Positions 9,473 through 19,107 of a stretch of DNA of 23,017 nt are shown here, piece after piece (position 1 is the stretch's first letter; every line of letters starts with the position of its first letter). The DNA comes from Hyaloperonospora brassicae. Its lineage: Eukaryota > Oomycota > Peronosporomycetes > Peronosporales > Peronosporaceae. The notes under the pieces were generated by a model. That model was not told the DNA's origin, made no database searches, and was given only the letters and a program-made list of their open reading frames with translations. The stretch is taken from the NCBI GenBank assembly GCA_947650285.1, contig CANTFL010000866.1, forward strand, positions 1 to 23,017. Direction: 5' to 3'. The position numbers were made by a program, and so were the translations under genes.

Positions 9473-10744
9473 ATGGGCCCAACAGGCTCGTACAATGGTG
9501 ACACGGTCGCCCGAGGTCAATTTGCATCGCCAAGTGCTGCGACGAGGCGCGGGCGAATTGTTGGGGCCGAAGAATACGAGGAAAGGTTGCGGACGTTGTT
9601 GCAGGAAACGGAGATGATTATTCGGTGGGCATGGGAGTTAAGGAGCGACGCACCGAAGACAGTAAAATGTAACAGCTTATGTCTAGGTTGATGGAGCGGT
9701 TGGATCGCTTAAAAAACAAAGCAATATCCAAGGACAGCATTCTGTAGGGCCATGAGTAAATAGGGTTGTGGAAGATGTTCAGATTTAACCAAGAAACAAT
9801 TTGTTTACACCGAGACTAGGACGTGGGGCACGATTGCAAATCGATGCGCTGAGTGAATCACCTCAAATGAAAAAAGCGAATAGGCCTGCGGACCCGACAG
9901 GGTGCATCGAACACCGACTTCAGGATCATCGTTTACCACGGTCGCGATTGGAAAGACTTTTTCATCAGCCTCCTTGAACGATCACCAGTCTATTTCACCA
10001 GTGTATCACCACCACACAGACGTGATATAAGACCCGCAGAACATATTAAGCACGTTCTGATGTACCCTGACGCAAGGCATAAAAGCTTGCAAACCGTTTG
10101 TGGTGGAGCGGATTTGTACGAAGGACTTGGCTCTAGTTTTCGGAATGGGGACGTCGTTTCGAAAGACAGGTAGATTCGACCCAATCAGCCTGTGGTTTCC
10201 TATGGCCGGAAGATGTTAAAAGTTGATCTTCTTGAACACTATTCCCTCCCAAGCATGGCCGAGGGTTACACTCATTAAACTACGGGAAACGTGGTGGAAT
10301 CAGATGCCCACCCTTCAATAACGTAACGATTTGAATGCTTGAAGAATTGATACACATATCACTCCAACCAACAGATGAGACTATCCACAAAACCGAAGGA
10401 CCCAAAGAAAAAATGGACTGAATATTTTTCGCGATCTGTGTGGCTGTGGCGGAAATTGGTGGAAGGGTCGGAAGGAGATGTCGACTTTCTGGTCCTTCAC
10501 AAGATAGTGCATTACGCATCAAAAGACGTGACGGTAGTGCTAATGGCGAAGGTAGGTGGTCGAAAGAAGGATTATTTTGAAGCTAGCTGAAGAGCTGGCC
10601 CATTTTGCCCAATCTCGGTCATCCGTGGCAACGAAACAAGTGTCGAGAGGTGTTGCGAATGTCGCTCGAGATCAGAGATTCCGTGAGACTCGAAGGTGTC
10701 ACGAATGTGACGAGATTAGACATAAGACAGATGTGTCCAAATAG
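9473..10744 (+). pseudogene. Copia D gag, broken, with damaged zinc knuckle
   Basis: Gag forms the particle that packages element RNA. An ATG at 9473 directly after the 5' LTR opens 72 codons (MGPTGSYNGDT). The capsid-like core appears at about 10065-10600 in shifting frames, including KVDLLEHYSLPS, a KDPKKKWTEYF stretch and VTVVLMAKVGG. The zinc knuckle at 10697-10738 keeps Cys-x2-Cys-x4-His (CHECDEIRH), but the final Cys is out of frame: the next frame supplies it at 10734-10736. Many frameshifts separate the start from the core, and 9700-10060 holds no recognisable coding sequence. Confidence 0.65.
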
Positions 10745-10991
10745 AAGCACTGAAGTTTTAAAAGGTAACGTAAACTTTACGCTGGCCATACTAGCCCAGG
10801 AATGTTTTTCTAATGACTATTGGATATTGCATAGTGGATCAAGCACGCATTTATGCAGCAATATTTCTTGGTTGGACACAGGTAAAGACTTCAACGTTGC
10901 GTGTATTATGCCCAATGTAGAAGAGCTTATGATCAGCATAGTGGAAAATGTGACACTGCATGAACCAGCGGATAGCAAAAAAACACTTTAA
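10734..10991 (+). pseudogene. Copia D aspartic protease, active-site Asp lost
   Basis: The protease cuts the gag-pol polyprotein. A frame open to 10991 contains NDYWILHSGSSTHLCSN. In copia elements this block is W-I-L-D-S-G, with Asp as the catalytic residue. Here codon 10830-10832 is CAT (His), a one-base change from GAT. The frame follows directly from the zinc-knuckle region, as in the gag-pol order of copia. The fragment is inactive by this change alone. Confidence 0.7.
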
Positions 10992-11005
10992 AGCTATCCG
11001 AAGTT

Positions 11006-12163
11006 TTGTTCGTGGTCGGGCTTGCTCTCATTTTGATTTCTTACGGAAAAGTGGATTCCAAGCGGAATGCACTCGGTCGGCGTGGTACACAGTGTGTACG
11101 AGAGACGCGTCATGGAAAATGTGTAATTATACAGGTGGATCTGTCGCAAAGTGTACTTATGGTTAAGCTCACTGTTGTACAAACACGACATCAAAATCGT
11201 GCTTTAGGTTTAGCGGCATGCGTAGAGAACTTCGAGTCACAGTCTAATAGCCACGACAAACCTAAACGGGGTGCGCTATATAATTTTTATCTACGTTTGG
11301 AGCCATTTGCATTATGTTGCCGTCAAGAGACTGGATCGAAATTCGCCGTCGGTCATCATTCTTACTGATCGCACACGTGTCAACCTTTCGACATGTGAAT
11401 ATGGTAAACAGAGCAAAACTCGACAGCCTACTCAAGATTCTGGGGCAAAATGTCCCATCGATCGAATTAGCGGGGTCATTTTCTCGATCTTAAATGTCCC
11501 AAGACGCCAAAAGACAGGCTCGGGAATCATTACATAATATAATTTGTGGATCGTAAAGTCAACCACGTTAAGATTTTTCTTACCCGCAAAACGGAGTAAG
11601 CGGCTAAATCATTTTTAAAATTCTGGTTGTTATGCGAGAAACGTTTAGATTTGTCGAGTTCACGCTTTGCGTACTGACTCAGGTAGTGAGTACTCGAATG
11701 TTTATTTATTTTGTCAAACGTCTGGTGTGGCTCGTCAGCGTAGCGAGGCAAAAATACAAGCTAGAATTGGAATGGTGGAACTTACGATCCATATCATTAT
11801 AAATGTGACAGAATGTATATTTTTTTCAGCGGTCTGCGCTAAAATGTTTTATCGAATGCAGCTCAATACGGTACGTACGTGTTTCATCGGTCGCCGACGA
11901 ATGATCCTACTGGTAAAGAATCTCCGATCGAGAATATAACAAATGTCCTATCAGCTGTAACCAAAATTGTGGTATTTATTTCACCATACTCGGTGTACCG
12001 AGACCCGATAAAGAACACAATGGCGAAGCGTGCACAACGTGGTCTTATTGTTAGGATTGGTGATAACACAAAAGACTGTTTAGCGCTTTTGCCTAAGGAT
12101 TTCATTGTCTCTATAAAGAAACATATACGCGACATCGAGCCGCTGAATAAAGAGCATAATTAA
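11006..12163 (+). pseudogene. Copia D integrase, multiply frameshifted
   Basis: The integrase inserts element cDNA into the genome. Visible pieces in order are ILISYGKVDSKRNAL (about 11030), TDRTRVNLSTCEYGKQSKTR (about 11366), the catalytic-core start LRTDSGSEYSNV with its Asp at 11676-11678, GVARQRSEAKIQA leading to a Glu-containing helix, HRSPTNDPTGKESPIE, and the C-terminal KRAQRGLIVRIG and LPKDFIVSIKKHIRDIEPLN up to a stop at 12161-12163. The CPxC-type zinc-binding segment reads STCEYG. At least three frame changes break it. Confidence 0.75.
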
Positions 12164-12369
12164 TTACTCTTGGGTCACAACATCGCTCGTTGTATAGATG
12201 CGATAGCAATTTGCGTGTAATGAGGCCGACGAAAATCCATTGGTATTTGCCGACGTTCGAACAACCCAGTTTCGGCTAGGAACCGTATATTGGCAAAACT
12301 ATGCATGATGGGTCCGATGGCAATTCAGAAGTGTGCCAGGCGGTGAGTATGGTTTTGGAGTGGTAAACA

Positions 12370-13490
12370 ACGTGACGGATACGGATCTGTCGAAATACCG
12401 CGAAGCAATTCAAAGCGTTAACAAATTTGAAGGAGAACCCGCGATGCATGAATGTATTGACGAATTAAATAATTACCACGTGTAAAACATGTTGGTGATA
12501 CCTTAAATGTCAATTATCTACATACCAAATGTGTGAACAAGACAAATTGCGAAGCAGATAGGGATTCGGAGCGATACAAAGCACGCTTGGTCGCGTGTGG
12601 AACGAATAAGGTTTTGGGAGCGACTGCAACGTCACTTTTACATCCGTGATGGAAATGTCGAGCGTAAAGCTCATATTGGCTTTGGCGAGACTAAGGAGAG
12701 TCCCGGCACAGCACGTTGACATCCCAAAACTTATGCGGCAAGGCCAAAAAAAGAATCTGATCTCGACATTATTTTGCAAATCCCGCAAGGAATGAACGTG
12801 GATCACACCAAACTGTAGTCATTAACTTTGAGATAAAAAATGAATTGTCGCTTGATCGAAGGAAGGCGCTTTATCGATAAAAAACTGGATGACTTTGAAC
12901 TGAATTGCTCCACTTGAAGCTAGTGTTGCTTGACTTAAAAAAAGGTTCTTACAAACATGTGTGTATACTAGAAATGGGACGATACACGGCTTATTGTTGT
13001 GGATGTAAACGTTGGCGACCTTCTGGTAACGGCCCTAATATCATTGCTGATCGACATGTTTTTTGCCTATTTATAAAATTGTCTGTGAAAATTTGAAAAT
13101 TGCCACAAATTCTTAGAATTGGGAACTTATTGCGATGATGGGAATGGCTAGAGATCGATCAATACGGATAAATTGGGGACATGCTGAAGGTCCTGAGTCT
13201 GAAGGTTGCTCGAGATACGCGACTTCCCATAGACGATACTACTTATTAGATCCCGGGAAAATGATATCGTGCCTCCTAGTGATCTTGACGCGCCAAATTC
13301 GATCGCTGACGGGAAGTCTGATATGGGCATCGCACTTGCCTCGTCCATATATATCGTTTGCAATTCATCGTACGACCAGGCGTTCGCATCGCTGGACGGA
13401 AGTCGGTCGGAAACTCGCCAAAACGATAGCCAGATACATCCAAGGGTCAAAAGAGATCCGTCTGCGAATGGAAGAGCAAAATGATTGATG
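12370..13490 (+). pseudogene. Copia D reverse transcriptase, catalytic YVDD mutated
   Basis: The enzyme copies element RNA to DNA. It begins with KYREAIQS and AMHECIDELNNYHV (about 12390-12480), typical of the N-terminus of copia RT. It continues with ARLVACG (about 12585), the motif-A region HVDIP with Asp at 12720-12722 retained, and SDLDIILQIPQGMNVD. The motif that should read YVDD is NVGD at 13008-13019, so one of the two metal-binding aspartates is gone. The connection region is seen at about 13140-13490 in two frames (VPPSDLDAPNS, then TGSLIWASHLPRPYISFAIH). It is not functional. Confidence 0.75.
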
Positions 13491-13930
13491 TGCACCGCTC
13501 ACTTTGGTGGGTATAGTAATGCAGACTTTGCTGCAGATAAGAACGATCGTAAACCCGTCACTAGGGGTTATGTTGATGTTGCGCGAACGCTAGTTGCATG
13601 GTATACGCAAAAACAAGGTGAAGTTTCTATCTCTACTATGGAAGCAGAGTTTACTGCAGCGTTGGTCGTGGTAGCAGAGATCATTGGGATCAAAGAATTG
13701 CTCGGGGAAATGGGGGTTGATTGTGCGATGACATGTCATTTAAGGTTGACAATGAAGCAGCTATTGGGCAACTTGACGGAGAATCTTCGTCCAATGCAAA
13801 ACACGTTGATGTGAAAATCAAATTTATGCGGTCGTATGCCAACCGTGAGATTCTTAAGACTGAGTATTGCGAAGGGCATCGCGATCCAGCTGACATGATG
13901 ACAAAAACCTTAGGCGCCGAGATGGAGTAG
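13485..13930 (+). pseudogene. Copia D RNase H, one frameshift
   Basis: This domain degrades the RNA strand during reverse transcription. The first frame has NADFAADKNDRKPVTRGYVD and LVAWYTQKQGEVSISTMEAE, carrying the conserved first Asp and the Glu. Near 13735-13750 the reading passes to another frame with FKVDNEAAIGQLDGESS, AKHVDVKIKFMR and DPADMMTKTLGAEME, ending at a TAG at 13928-13930. It is the best-preserved pol domain of this element. Confidence 0.8.
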
Positions 13931-14048
13931 TTAAAGAAATTAATCGACTGGTAACACAATGGGCAAGCAGTGTCACGATTGCAACTACCTGCACTGGCGC
14001 ATTTTGAGGAGTGATAGGACTTGTATGTAAAGTTGATGTGTGTGGACA

Positions 14049-14058
14049 CAGGAGGAAA
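14049..14058 (+). promoter_or_regulatory. Polypurine tract of copia D
   Basis: A purine run (AGGAGGAAA) lies immediately before the 3' LTR, where plus-strand DNA synthesis is primed in LTR elements. Confidence 0.5.
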
Positions 14059-14062
14059 TTTA

Positions 14063-14236
14063 TGTAGTGTGATGTGCGCCGTGTTTCCGATATATCGAGG
14101 AGCATGATCATGCAAGTGCTTAGGCTAAAATGTTTGGTTTACTGGTAAACCTTTTCGTTAATACTCTCCCACTTATAGATCTCATAAATGTAAGCGGTCC
14201 AAGGGCCATCGCTGCGTCAAGTTTGTCTGTTTAACA
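14063..14236 (+). repeat. 3' LTR of copia element D
   Basis: This 174-bp LTR starts TGTAGTGTGATGTGCGCC and ends TTTAACA. It is the diverged partner of 9297-9468, with several substitutions and small indels. Confidence 0.75.
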
Positions 14237-14528
14237 GTGACCCTTTTGATGTATGTGCGAAATAACGCTCAAGCAATCCCGGATTCCGTAGGTAAAACGG
14301 AAAATCACATGGAGGCTTTCATTCCTATATACAAATAACCGGGCACCGGTATCAGAGACTAAATATAGTTTTCATTGAGACTCGTTGTGGATCACTCATG
14401 TTTCTTGTTTTAGGGTTGGTCTGAGTACTTAGAAGGAAGAAAAAGTTCGGATCAAGCGCCGTCCAGTTTGCAAAAGCTATCTTGTTGTCTGCTAAACCTG
14501 CAATGTAAGTGTACGGGAACAACAGTTC

Positions 14529-14984
14529 TGTAACGGGGTGAGCTTGTTGTATAGAATAGATATGAATGTATCAATTTTTGGATATTATCTTATTAGATAA
14601 AATGCAATCAACATTACTCGAGAAGAGGTAATGTTGGTGGAACATTTACACCCGAGGGTATTATTCTTGGGTGCTCCACTTATCGGTTGTTGTAGACGCT
14701 ACATCAACCAGATCAACCATCAATAGCTGCTAGAAGCGCGCAATCAGATGGTGATCAAAAATCGGCATTGGAGATTGTAGAATAATAGATTAGGACAACC
14801 ATTGTGTATTTGGAAAATTAAGCATATAAAATATAGTTCTACATTTCACTCAGACAAAACTTTCGGGTTCTGTTTGATTACTCGCGCTTCCTCACGCCAC
14901 GTGTGCGTGACGTCGGTAGTTGCAGCAATGTATTCTATAATTCAAGGTCTGACCAGTCATCTGGTAAGAGCATGCCCAGAGACA
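14529..14984 (+). repeat. 5' LTR of element A, hairpin-rich
   Basis: It begins TGTAACGGGGTG and ends TGCCCAGAGACA, a decayed version of the 12-bp inverted ends of the family. Internal hairpins are TTATCT/AGATAA (14585-14600), AACATTAC/GTAATGTT (14610-14635), GGTGG with CACCC against GGGTG with TCCAC (14636-14679), and GGTTGTTGTAG/CTACATCAACC (14685-14709, one mismatch). Confidence 0.7.
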
Positions 14985-14986
14985 CC

Positions 14987-14994
14987 TGGTAGCA
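14987..14994 (+). promoter_or_regulatory. Primer-binding-site candidate of element A
   Basis: TGGTAGCA lies two bases after the LTR. The TGG start would pair with a tRNA CCA end. The same octamer follows the LTR of C, and TAGTAGCA follows that of B. Confidence 0.4.
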
Positions 14995-15007
14995 ATTCTC
15001 AGTCTTT

Positions 15008-16286
15008 ATGACGACCGCGAGCACCTCAATCGACGCAAACGTGTTGGATGTAGAGAAAAGCGTTCACGCTAAGCGTGAAGGCTTCACTAATCTTAGTGAC
15101 ATCGAGTTGATTGCAGTAGAACGTATGAGTACGCCCGTAGGCGAATCCGCCATTAACGCCATATTGGAGTATCTTGATAGATACAAACAACATGTCGCTT
15201 TAGCCAGTTTCATCGAAATTTATTGGTCACTGAAAGAGAGAAAGTAGCCTTGCTTCACCAGCAAAGGCTCCTACAAGTCCGAGCATGTGGATATAACATA
15301 TTTCTCAATAGCAATGTCTTCTAAAACAGCAGCAATACAATGCTGCTTTGAGTGGGACGATACACACGCGTCGTCCCGAATTCTTTTGGGTTGTTGTCCA
15401 AAAACAGAGGAGTCGAGGATAGCTCACTGTTGTTATAGTTCGTCGAGCACAACGGATCCATAAAGCACGTCGTATCGGCGATGAGCAAACGAAAATCACA
15501 TTTGCTGACGCCCAGTTAGCAGGACGTGCCAAGCCATGGGCCTTGGGGCTCGTGATGAGCGACCCATATGCTTTCGGTTTGCTAAAACCTTTAAGACCCG
15601 GCTCAAACAAACGTTTGAACCGTCACAGGATGAGTTCAGGGCTCGATCTGAGCCTTTAAAACTAAAGCAGGGTAACGTGATGTGCCCGCTGATGCTTAGT
15701 ATATACGACTCCTCGCGAGTAGTTTACCTACTAACCCGGTAAATGGACACACGTTGATTACTGTGTTCATGCAAGGGCTCGCATAAAGACTTGTCGGGAA
15801 CTACCTGTTCTGTTTCAGCTGGACACGCTTTCATGGGTATATCAGCTGCGGAACAGGAGAACTTAAGCACGAGACTGGCTCATGCTATCTTTAGCTACTA
15901 TCGTCCACCGAGAAGACAAGAGACTGGAGATCCTAGACCAATGCATTTATGTTGTGTCAAAATCGATAGAGCTCTCTTAGGCCATCAAATTAAAGGGACA
16001 AGGAGCCTCAACCTAGGGAATGGGCACAAGAGAAAATGGGATCACGGAAGTGAAATGACTCTGCGATAATACGAACTGGCAGAACCAGTGAAGGAGGATC
16101 AAAAGAAGGCTATCGGGTAAACGGTGCTGAAAGGAGTCGACCTCGGTTCTCCATCGGAAGGCCTGGGTCTTATGGGTAGACATCGGTCCCTCGTCGGTAG
16201 ACCTCGGTCCATCATCTGAAGCCGTTGAATCCTCATTAATCGACTTAACCGCTCAAGATCAAGCTAGTCCTGGCCAGTCAAAATAA
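15008..16286 (+). pseudogene. Gag of gypsy-like element A, broken
   Basis: This is a structural particle protein, homologous to the gag genes of B and C. ATG 15008 opens 79 codons (with LSDIELIAVERMSTPVGESA). A 4-base loss near 15237, compared with B, then shifts the frame. The central part is badly damaged. FKTRLKQTFEPSQDEFRARSE (about 15580-15650), LITVFMQGLA and ISAAEQENLSTRLAHA mark the capsid core. PPRRQETGDPRPMHLC matches B just before its zinc knuckle, but no knuckle is seen here. A C-terminal tail with a 7-residue repeat ends SLIDLTAQDQASPGQSK and a TAA at 16284-16286. A TAG at 15309-15311 sits where B also has one. Confidence 0.7.
16136..16217 (+). repeat. 21-bp coding tandem repeat in the gag tail
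   Basis: There are four units: 16136-16156, 16157-16175 (two bases short), 16176-16196 and 16197-16217. They encode variants of VDLGPSS. The short second unit shifts the frame, showing decay after the repeat formed. Confidence 0.55.
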
Positions 16287-16801
16287 GGGGTCAAAGTGTA
16301 AGGCAAGGATAGGGTAAGGAAGTCGAAGGACTGAACTATATTGAATACTATTCAATGTGTGATCTACGTGACACCATTTCGTCGTGCTTATAGAAATTTA
16401 CCAAGTCTTTTAGCCTGTTCCGGGAAAGTCATGCACTTTGGCCTCCTTCCCCCGTTAAAGACAGCCGTGACTCAAACACAAGACCTATATGAAATCCATG
16501 AAGACTTTGGTCTGTAATTTCGTCTCGAGTAGCCAAAACTTAGAGATTTTAATAAGGTGCGGTCTCCCCTACCCATTTATCAGGGAGATAAGTAAATTCC
16601 AGGTGATTAAAGCCGCATAACCTTTACTTTCCTGAGAAGAATGAACGATAAGTCCATGGGGTATTTATTTCGAAACAATTTGTTATAATTTTACTCCCTA
16701 CTAAGGCGATCGAGTGACCACCTACTGGACTGCCGAAAGAAGTGTATACACTTGGGCATACCCTTCCCTCAAATTTTCATCTTCAAAATCTGACATCTAC
16801 A
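16287..16801. other. Junction between elements A and B, no gene recognised
   Basis: This stretch lies between the end of gag A (plus) and the end of gag B (minus). It presumably holds decayed gag-pol junction sequence of both. No protease, RT or integrase motif is visible, and the exact breakpoint could not be found. Confidence 0.4.
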
Positions 16802-17890
16802 TCAACCATTGCCTTTTCTGGCAAATAGTCGTCCATTTCGCTCAGTACTGTTTTGTACTGGGCGTGGAGCACTACACTCGTACGCGTAGTGCCCGAACTT
16901 CTGACAGCGATTGCATTTCTGCAATCGCTAGTTGTTTGAAGAGCGAGGTCTCTTGCTCTCAACATAGCAGAGGTCCATTGGTTCCGGACCTCCGATCTCT
17001 TGTCGTCTCGGTGGATGATAAGAGTTTGAGCTAGCATGAGCCTGTCTCGTGCTAAAGTCTTCCTGTTCCGCGGCTGATATCACATCTTCCAGCGTATTCA
17101 GCTCAAGGCGGAACAGGTGGCTCCTGACGGGCCCTTCTGCGAGCCCTTGCATGAACACCATTATCAACGTGTGTTCATGGACTGGGTTAGCAGCTATACT
17201 ACTCGCGAGGAGTCGTATATGTTGTGCGTAAGCGTGCACATCACGCTTACCCTGCTTGAGTTTCAGGAGCTCTGAACGAGCCCTGAACTCAGCCCGTGGC
17301 GGCTCAAACGTTTGTCTGAGCCGGGACTTGAAGTCATCTAGCGACCTAAGCACATTTGGGTCGCTACTCTCGAGCCCCAGGGACCAAGTTTTGGCACGTC
17401 CTGCCAAGTGGGTTTGAGCAAATGTAAGTTTTATTTGCTCATCTTCGACGAGACGAGCCCTTAGGGCTCTGTCGCGTTCGACAAACCACAGTAACAGGGA
17501 GTCCTCCTGGAATCCACTGTACTTGGAGATGTCAACTTTCATGACTTCGGGACGACGCGCATGCGCCTTCCCGCCTACAGCAGCATGGAATTGCTGCTGT
17601 CTCAACAGCTCTGTCTATTGAGCACCGAGTTCTCTCAACTGCTCGGCCTGTTGAGAGCCTTGCTGGTGAAGCAAGGCTACTTTCTCCCGTTCGGCGACAA
17701 GTTCATGTTGAATGAACTTGGCTATAGCGGCATGTTGTTGGTCTCTGTCTAGAGACTCCAACATGGCGCTAATGGCGAGTTAGCCTACCGTAGAACTCGT
17801 TCGTTCTACCGCACCCCATTCGATGTCACTCAAATGGATAAACCCTTCACGCGTGGCGTGAAAGGTTTCTTCTTCATCCAACATGTTCAT
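16802..17890 (-). pseudogene. Gag of gypsy-like element B with CCHC zinc knuckle, three in-frame stops
   Basis: The capsid/nucleocapsid protein packages element RNA. From the ATG at 17890 one frame runs 363 codons to the TGA at 16802-16804 without a frameshift. It is interrupted by TAA (17782-17780), TAG (17617-17615) and TAG (16930-16928). Order: N-terminal helical part (LVAEREKVALLHQQGSQQAE), a linker, then the capsid core from about 17540 (DISKYSGFQEDSLLLWFVER, AGRAKTWSLGLESSDPNVL, RLRQTFEPPRAEFRARSE, MVFMQGL), a PPRRQE segment, and a complete zinc knuckle CNRCQKFGHYAYEC at 16915-16874. The third stop sits four codons before the knuckle and would remove it. The matching TVGE context in A suggests the TAA came from GAA. 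Confidence 0.8.
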
Positions 17891-17924
17891 GTTGGATGTT
17901 GTGGTCCTTGGAAGGACTACAAAG

Positions 17925-17932
17925 TGCTACTA
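17925..17932 (-). promoter_or_regulatory. Primer-binding-site candidate of element B
   Basis: On the minus strand, TAGTAGCA lies two bases after the LTR. It differs by one base from the TGGTAGCA at the same place in A and C. Confidence 0.35.
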
Positions 17933-17934
17933 GG

Positions 17935-18328
17935 TGTAACGGGGCACACCCTTGCGTGAACTTAACGCAAGGGTATCGGTGCCCCGACAGACGTACATAA
18001 GGCAAGCGAGGAAGCGTAGGTAAGGTAAAAGCAGAACTGTTATATTAATATAATTAAGTCTTTTAACTACTGTCTCTCTGTTTGACTTAACTTAATTATG
18101 CTAATATAACTGCATGTATGGTGACGTCTCGTCACCACTCATTGCGCGCGTCTTGCGGCGATTAATGGGTTGATATCATCATAGATATCAACCAATGAAC
18201 AGACTCTTTGGTCGACCCATCAATATCACCACTATTGGTGATATTGTTAAAAGAATATTCAACATAATATTCTATATTGTCATTATCTCTAAAATGACAA
18301 TTTCCATGTAACAAGCTGCCCCGTTACA
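17935..18328 (-). repeat. LTR of element B, built from seven hairpins
   Basis: The 394-bp LTR has perfect inverted ends TGTAACGGGGCA and TGCCCCGTTACA. Inverted repeats follow one another: 17941-17985 (10-bp inner stem ACCCTTGCGT plus GGGGCAC/GTGCCCC); 18039-18110 (about 20 bp); 18120-18136 (GGTGACG/CGTCACC); 18168-18193 (GGTTGATATC/GATATCAACC); 18221-18246 (CAATATCACC/GGTGATATTG); 18252-18273 (AGAATATT/AATATTCT); 18276-18301 (ATTGTCATT/AATGACAAT). Confidence 0.85.
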
Positions 18329-18424
18329 CCATTACTACATGGATTTCGATGTTTTGTATGCTGTATTTTCGAATTTTCCTTCTCATTTTGTTTCTGAGAA
18401 TATACAGTAAGTAAGTAGTGTCGG

Positions 18425-18462
18425 ATCTGTCTAGTCGTATCGTATCTGTCTGGTCGTGTCAG
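18425..18462 (+). repeat. Two-copy 19-bp tandem repeat
   Basis: ATCTGTCTAGTCGTATCGT is followed directly by ATCTGTCTGGTCGTGTCAG. It lies upstream of the gag-like part of E and may belong to its lost LTR. Confidence 0.5.
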
Positions 18463-18659
18463 ATCGATCTTTCATCTATTTACCACTCAATACTGACCAT
18501 GTAAGATGCTTACATTGCGATGCCTTTGCATCATAGTGCACAAACCTTGCAATGCAATCACCATATTTATGTTCATGGAATTGGAAAAAATGTAAAATGG
18601 TATGAGTTTGTTGAAATTCGGTCTGGCACGCTTGGGAGATAAGTACAGCCACAGTGGTC

Positions 18660-19107
18660 TCTAGAGATGAAATGCAGATTGAATGATGAGAACGTCCTTA
18701 AATATTGTTCGAGGAACGGTTGAAACATGATCATTTCTACTCTTCACGGCATGATATAATCTTATAATTTCTAAACGGATATGAGACCAGCAGTAAATTA
18801 TTTTTCGCGTAAGATGGATACAGCGCGCAGCCTAAAGCGCGAATTGGTCGTGAAGGACAAACATTTAGAGGTGAAGATAATGAAGTAAACACATTTGGCG
18901 ATGCGGATACAGCGCAAGCGAAGCTTCTTTAAATGGTATCAGGACCTTCACGAGCGCATGAAACGACTCTATGCATTACAGAAAGAGAACGATCGATTCA
19001 AGGACGGGCAAACAAGCGATTTTGGTACATTTCTCTGTCAAGGAAAGGCAACATACAATTGCGATTTCGACGTGAAGGCACCACGTGACAACTCTCCAGT
19101 GCAATAG
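18660..19107 (+). pseudogene. Copia E gag-like relic
   Basis: Short pieces in shifting frames resemble the N-terminal part of a copia gag: ENVLKYCRGTVET (about 18690), MDTARSLKRELVVKDKHLEV (about 18813) and a 70-codon ATG-led frame at 18895-19107 with KWYQDLHERMKRLYALQKEN. The call depends partly on the protease and integrase pieces downstream. 19108-20008 holds no recognisable coding sequence. Confidence 0.4.

Larger units (their letters stand above)
9297..14236 (+). mobile_element. Ty1/copia retrotransposon D, both LTRs present, decayed
   Basis: The element is about 4.9 kb, with two similar LTRs (9297-9468 and 14063-14236) and, between them on the plus strand, gag, protease, integrase, reverse transcriptase and RNase H relics. 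Integrase ahead of RT marks it as copia rather than gypsy. Every domain is recognisable, but frames change repeatedly and key catalytic residues are lost. A short duplicated target flanking the LTRs was not seen. The LTRs differ at many positions, so the insertion is old. Confidence 0.85.
14529..16286 (+). mobile_element. Gypsy-like LTR element A, truncated to LTR plus gag
   Basis: The plus-strand remnant keeps a 456-bp LTR and a heavily mutated gag; no pol is recognisable before it meets the oppositely oriented element B. It belongs to the same family as B and C by LTR ends, by the TGGTAGCA just after the LTR, and by gag sequence. Ty3/gypsy class is inferred from the gag type, because integrase/RT order cannot be read. 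Confidence 0.75.
16802..18328 (-). mobile_element. Gypsy-like LTR element B, truncated to LTR plus gag
   Basis: The element reads leftward: 5' LTR (18328-17935), primer-site-like octamer, then gag (17890-16802). It is the best-preserved copy of the A/B/C family, with perfect 12-bp inverted LTR ends and a gag that stays in one frame. No pol follows. It faces element A. Confidence 0.8.

Noticed and set aside
16928..16930. Programmed readthrough of the TAG before the zinc knuckle in gag B
   Set aside because: The following bases (CGATTG) do not match the known CARYYA readthrough context, no pseudoknot is evident, and two other stops lie upstream. A simple mutation is more likely. The separate TAG at codon 92 is treated as a finding.
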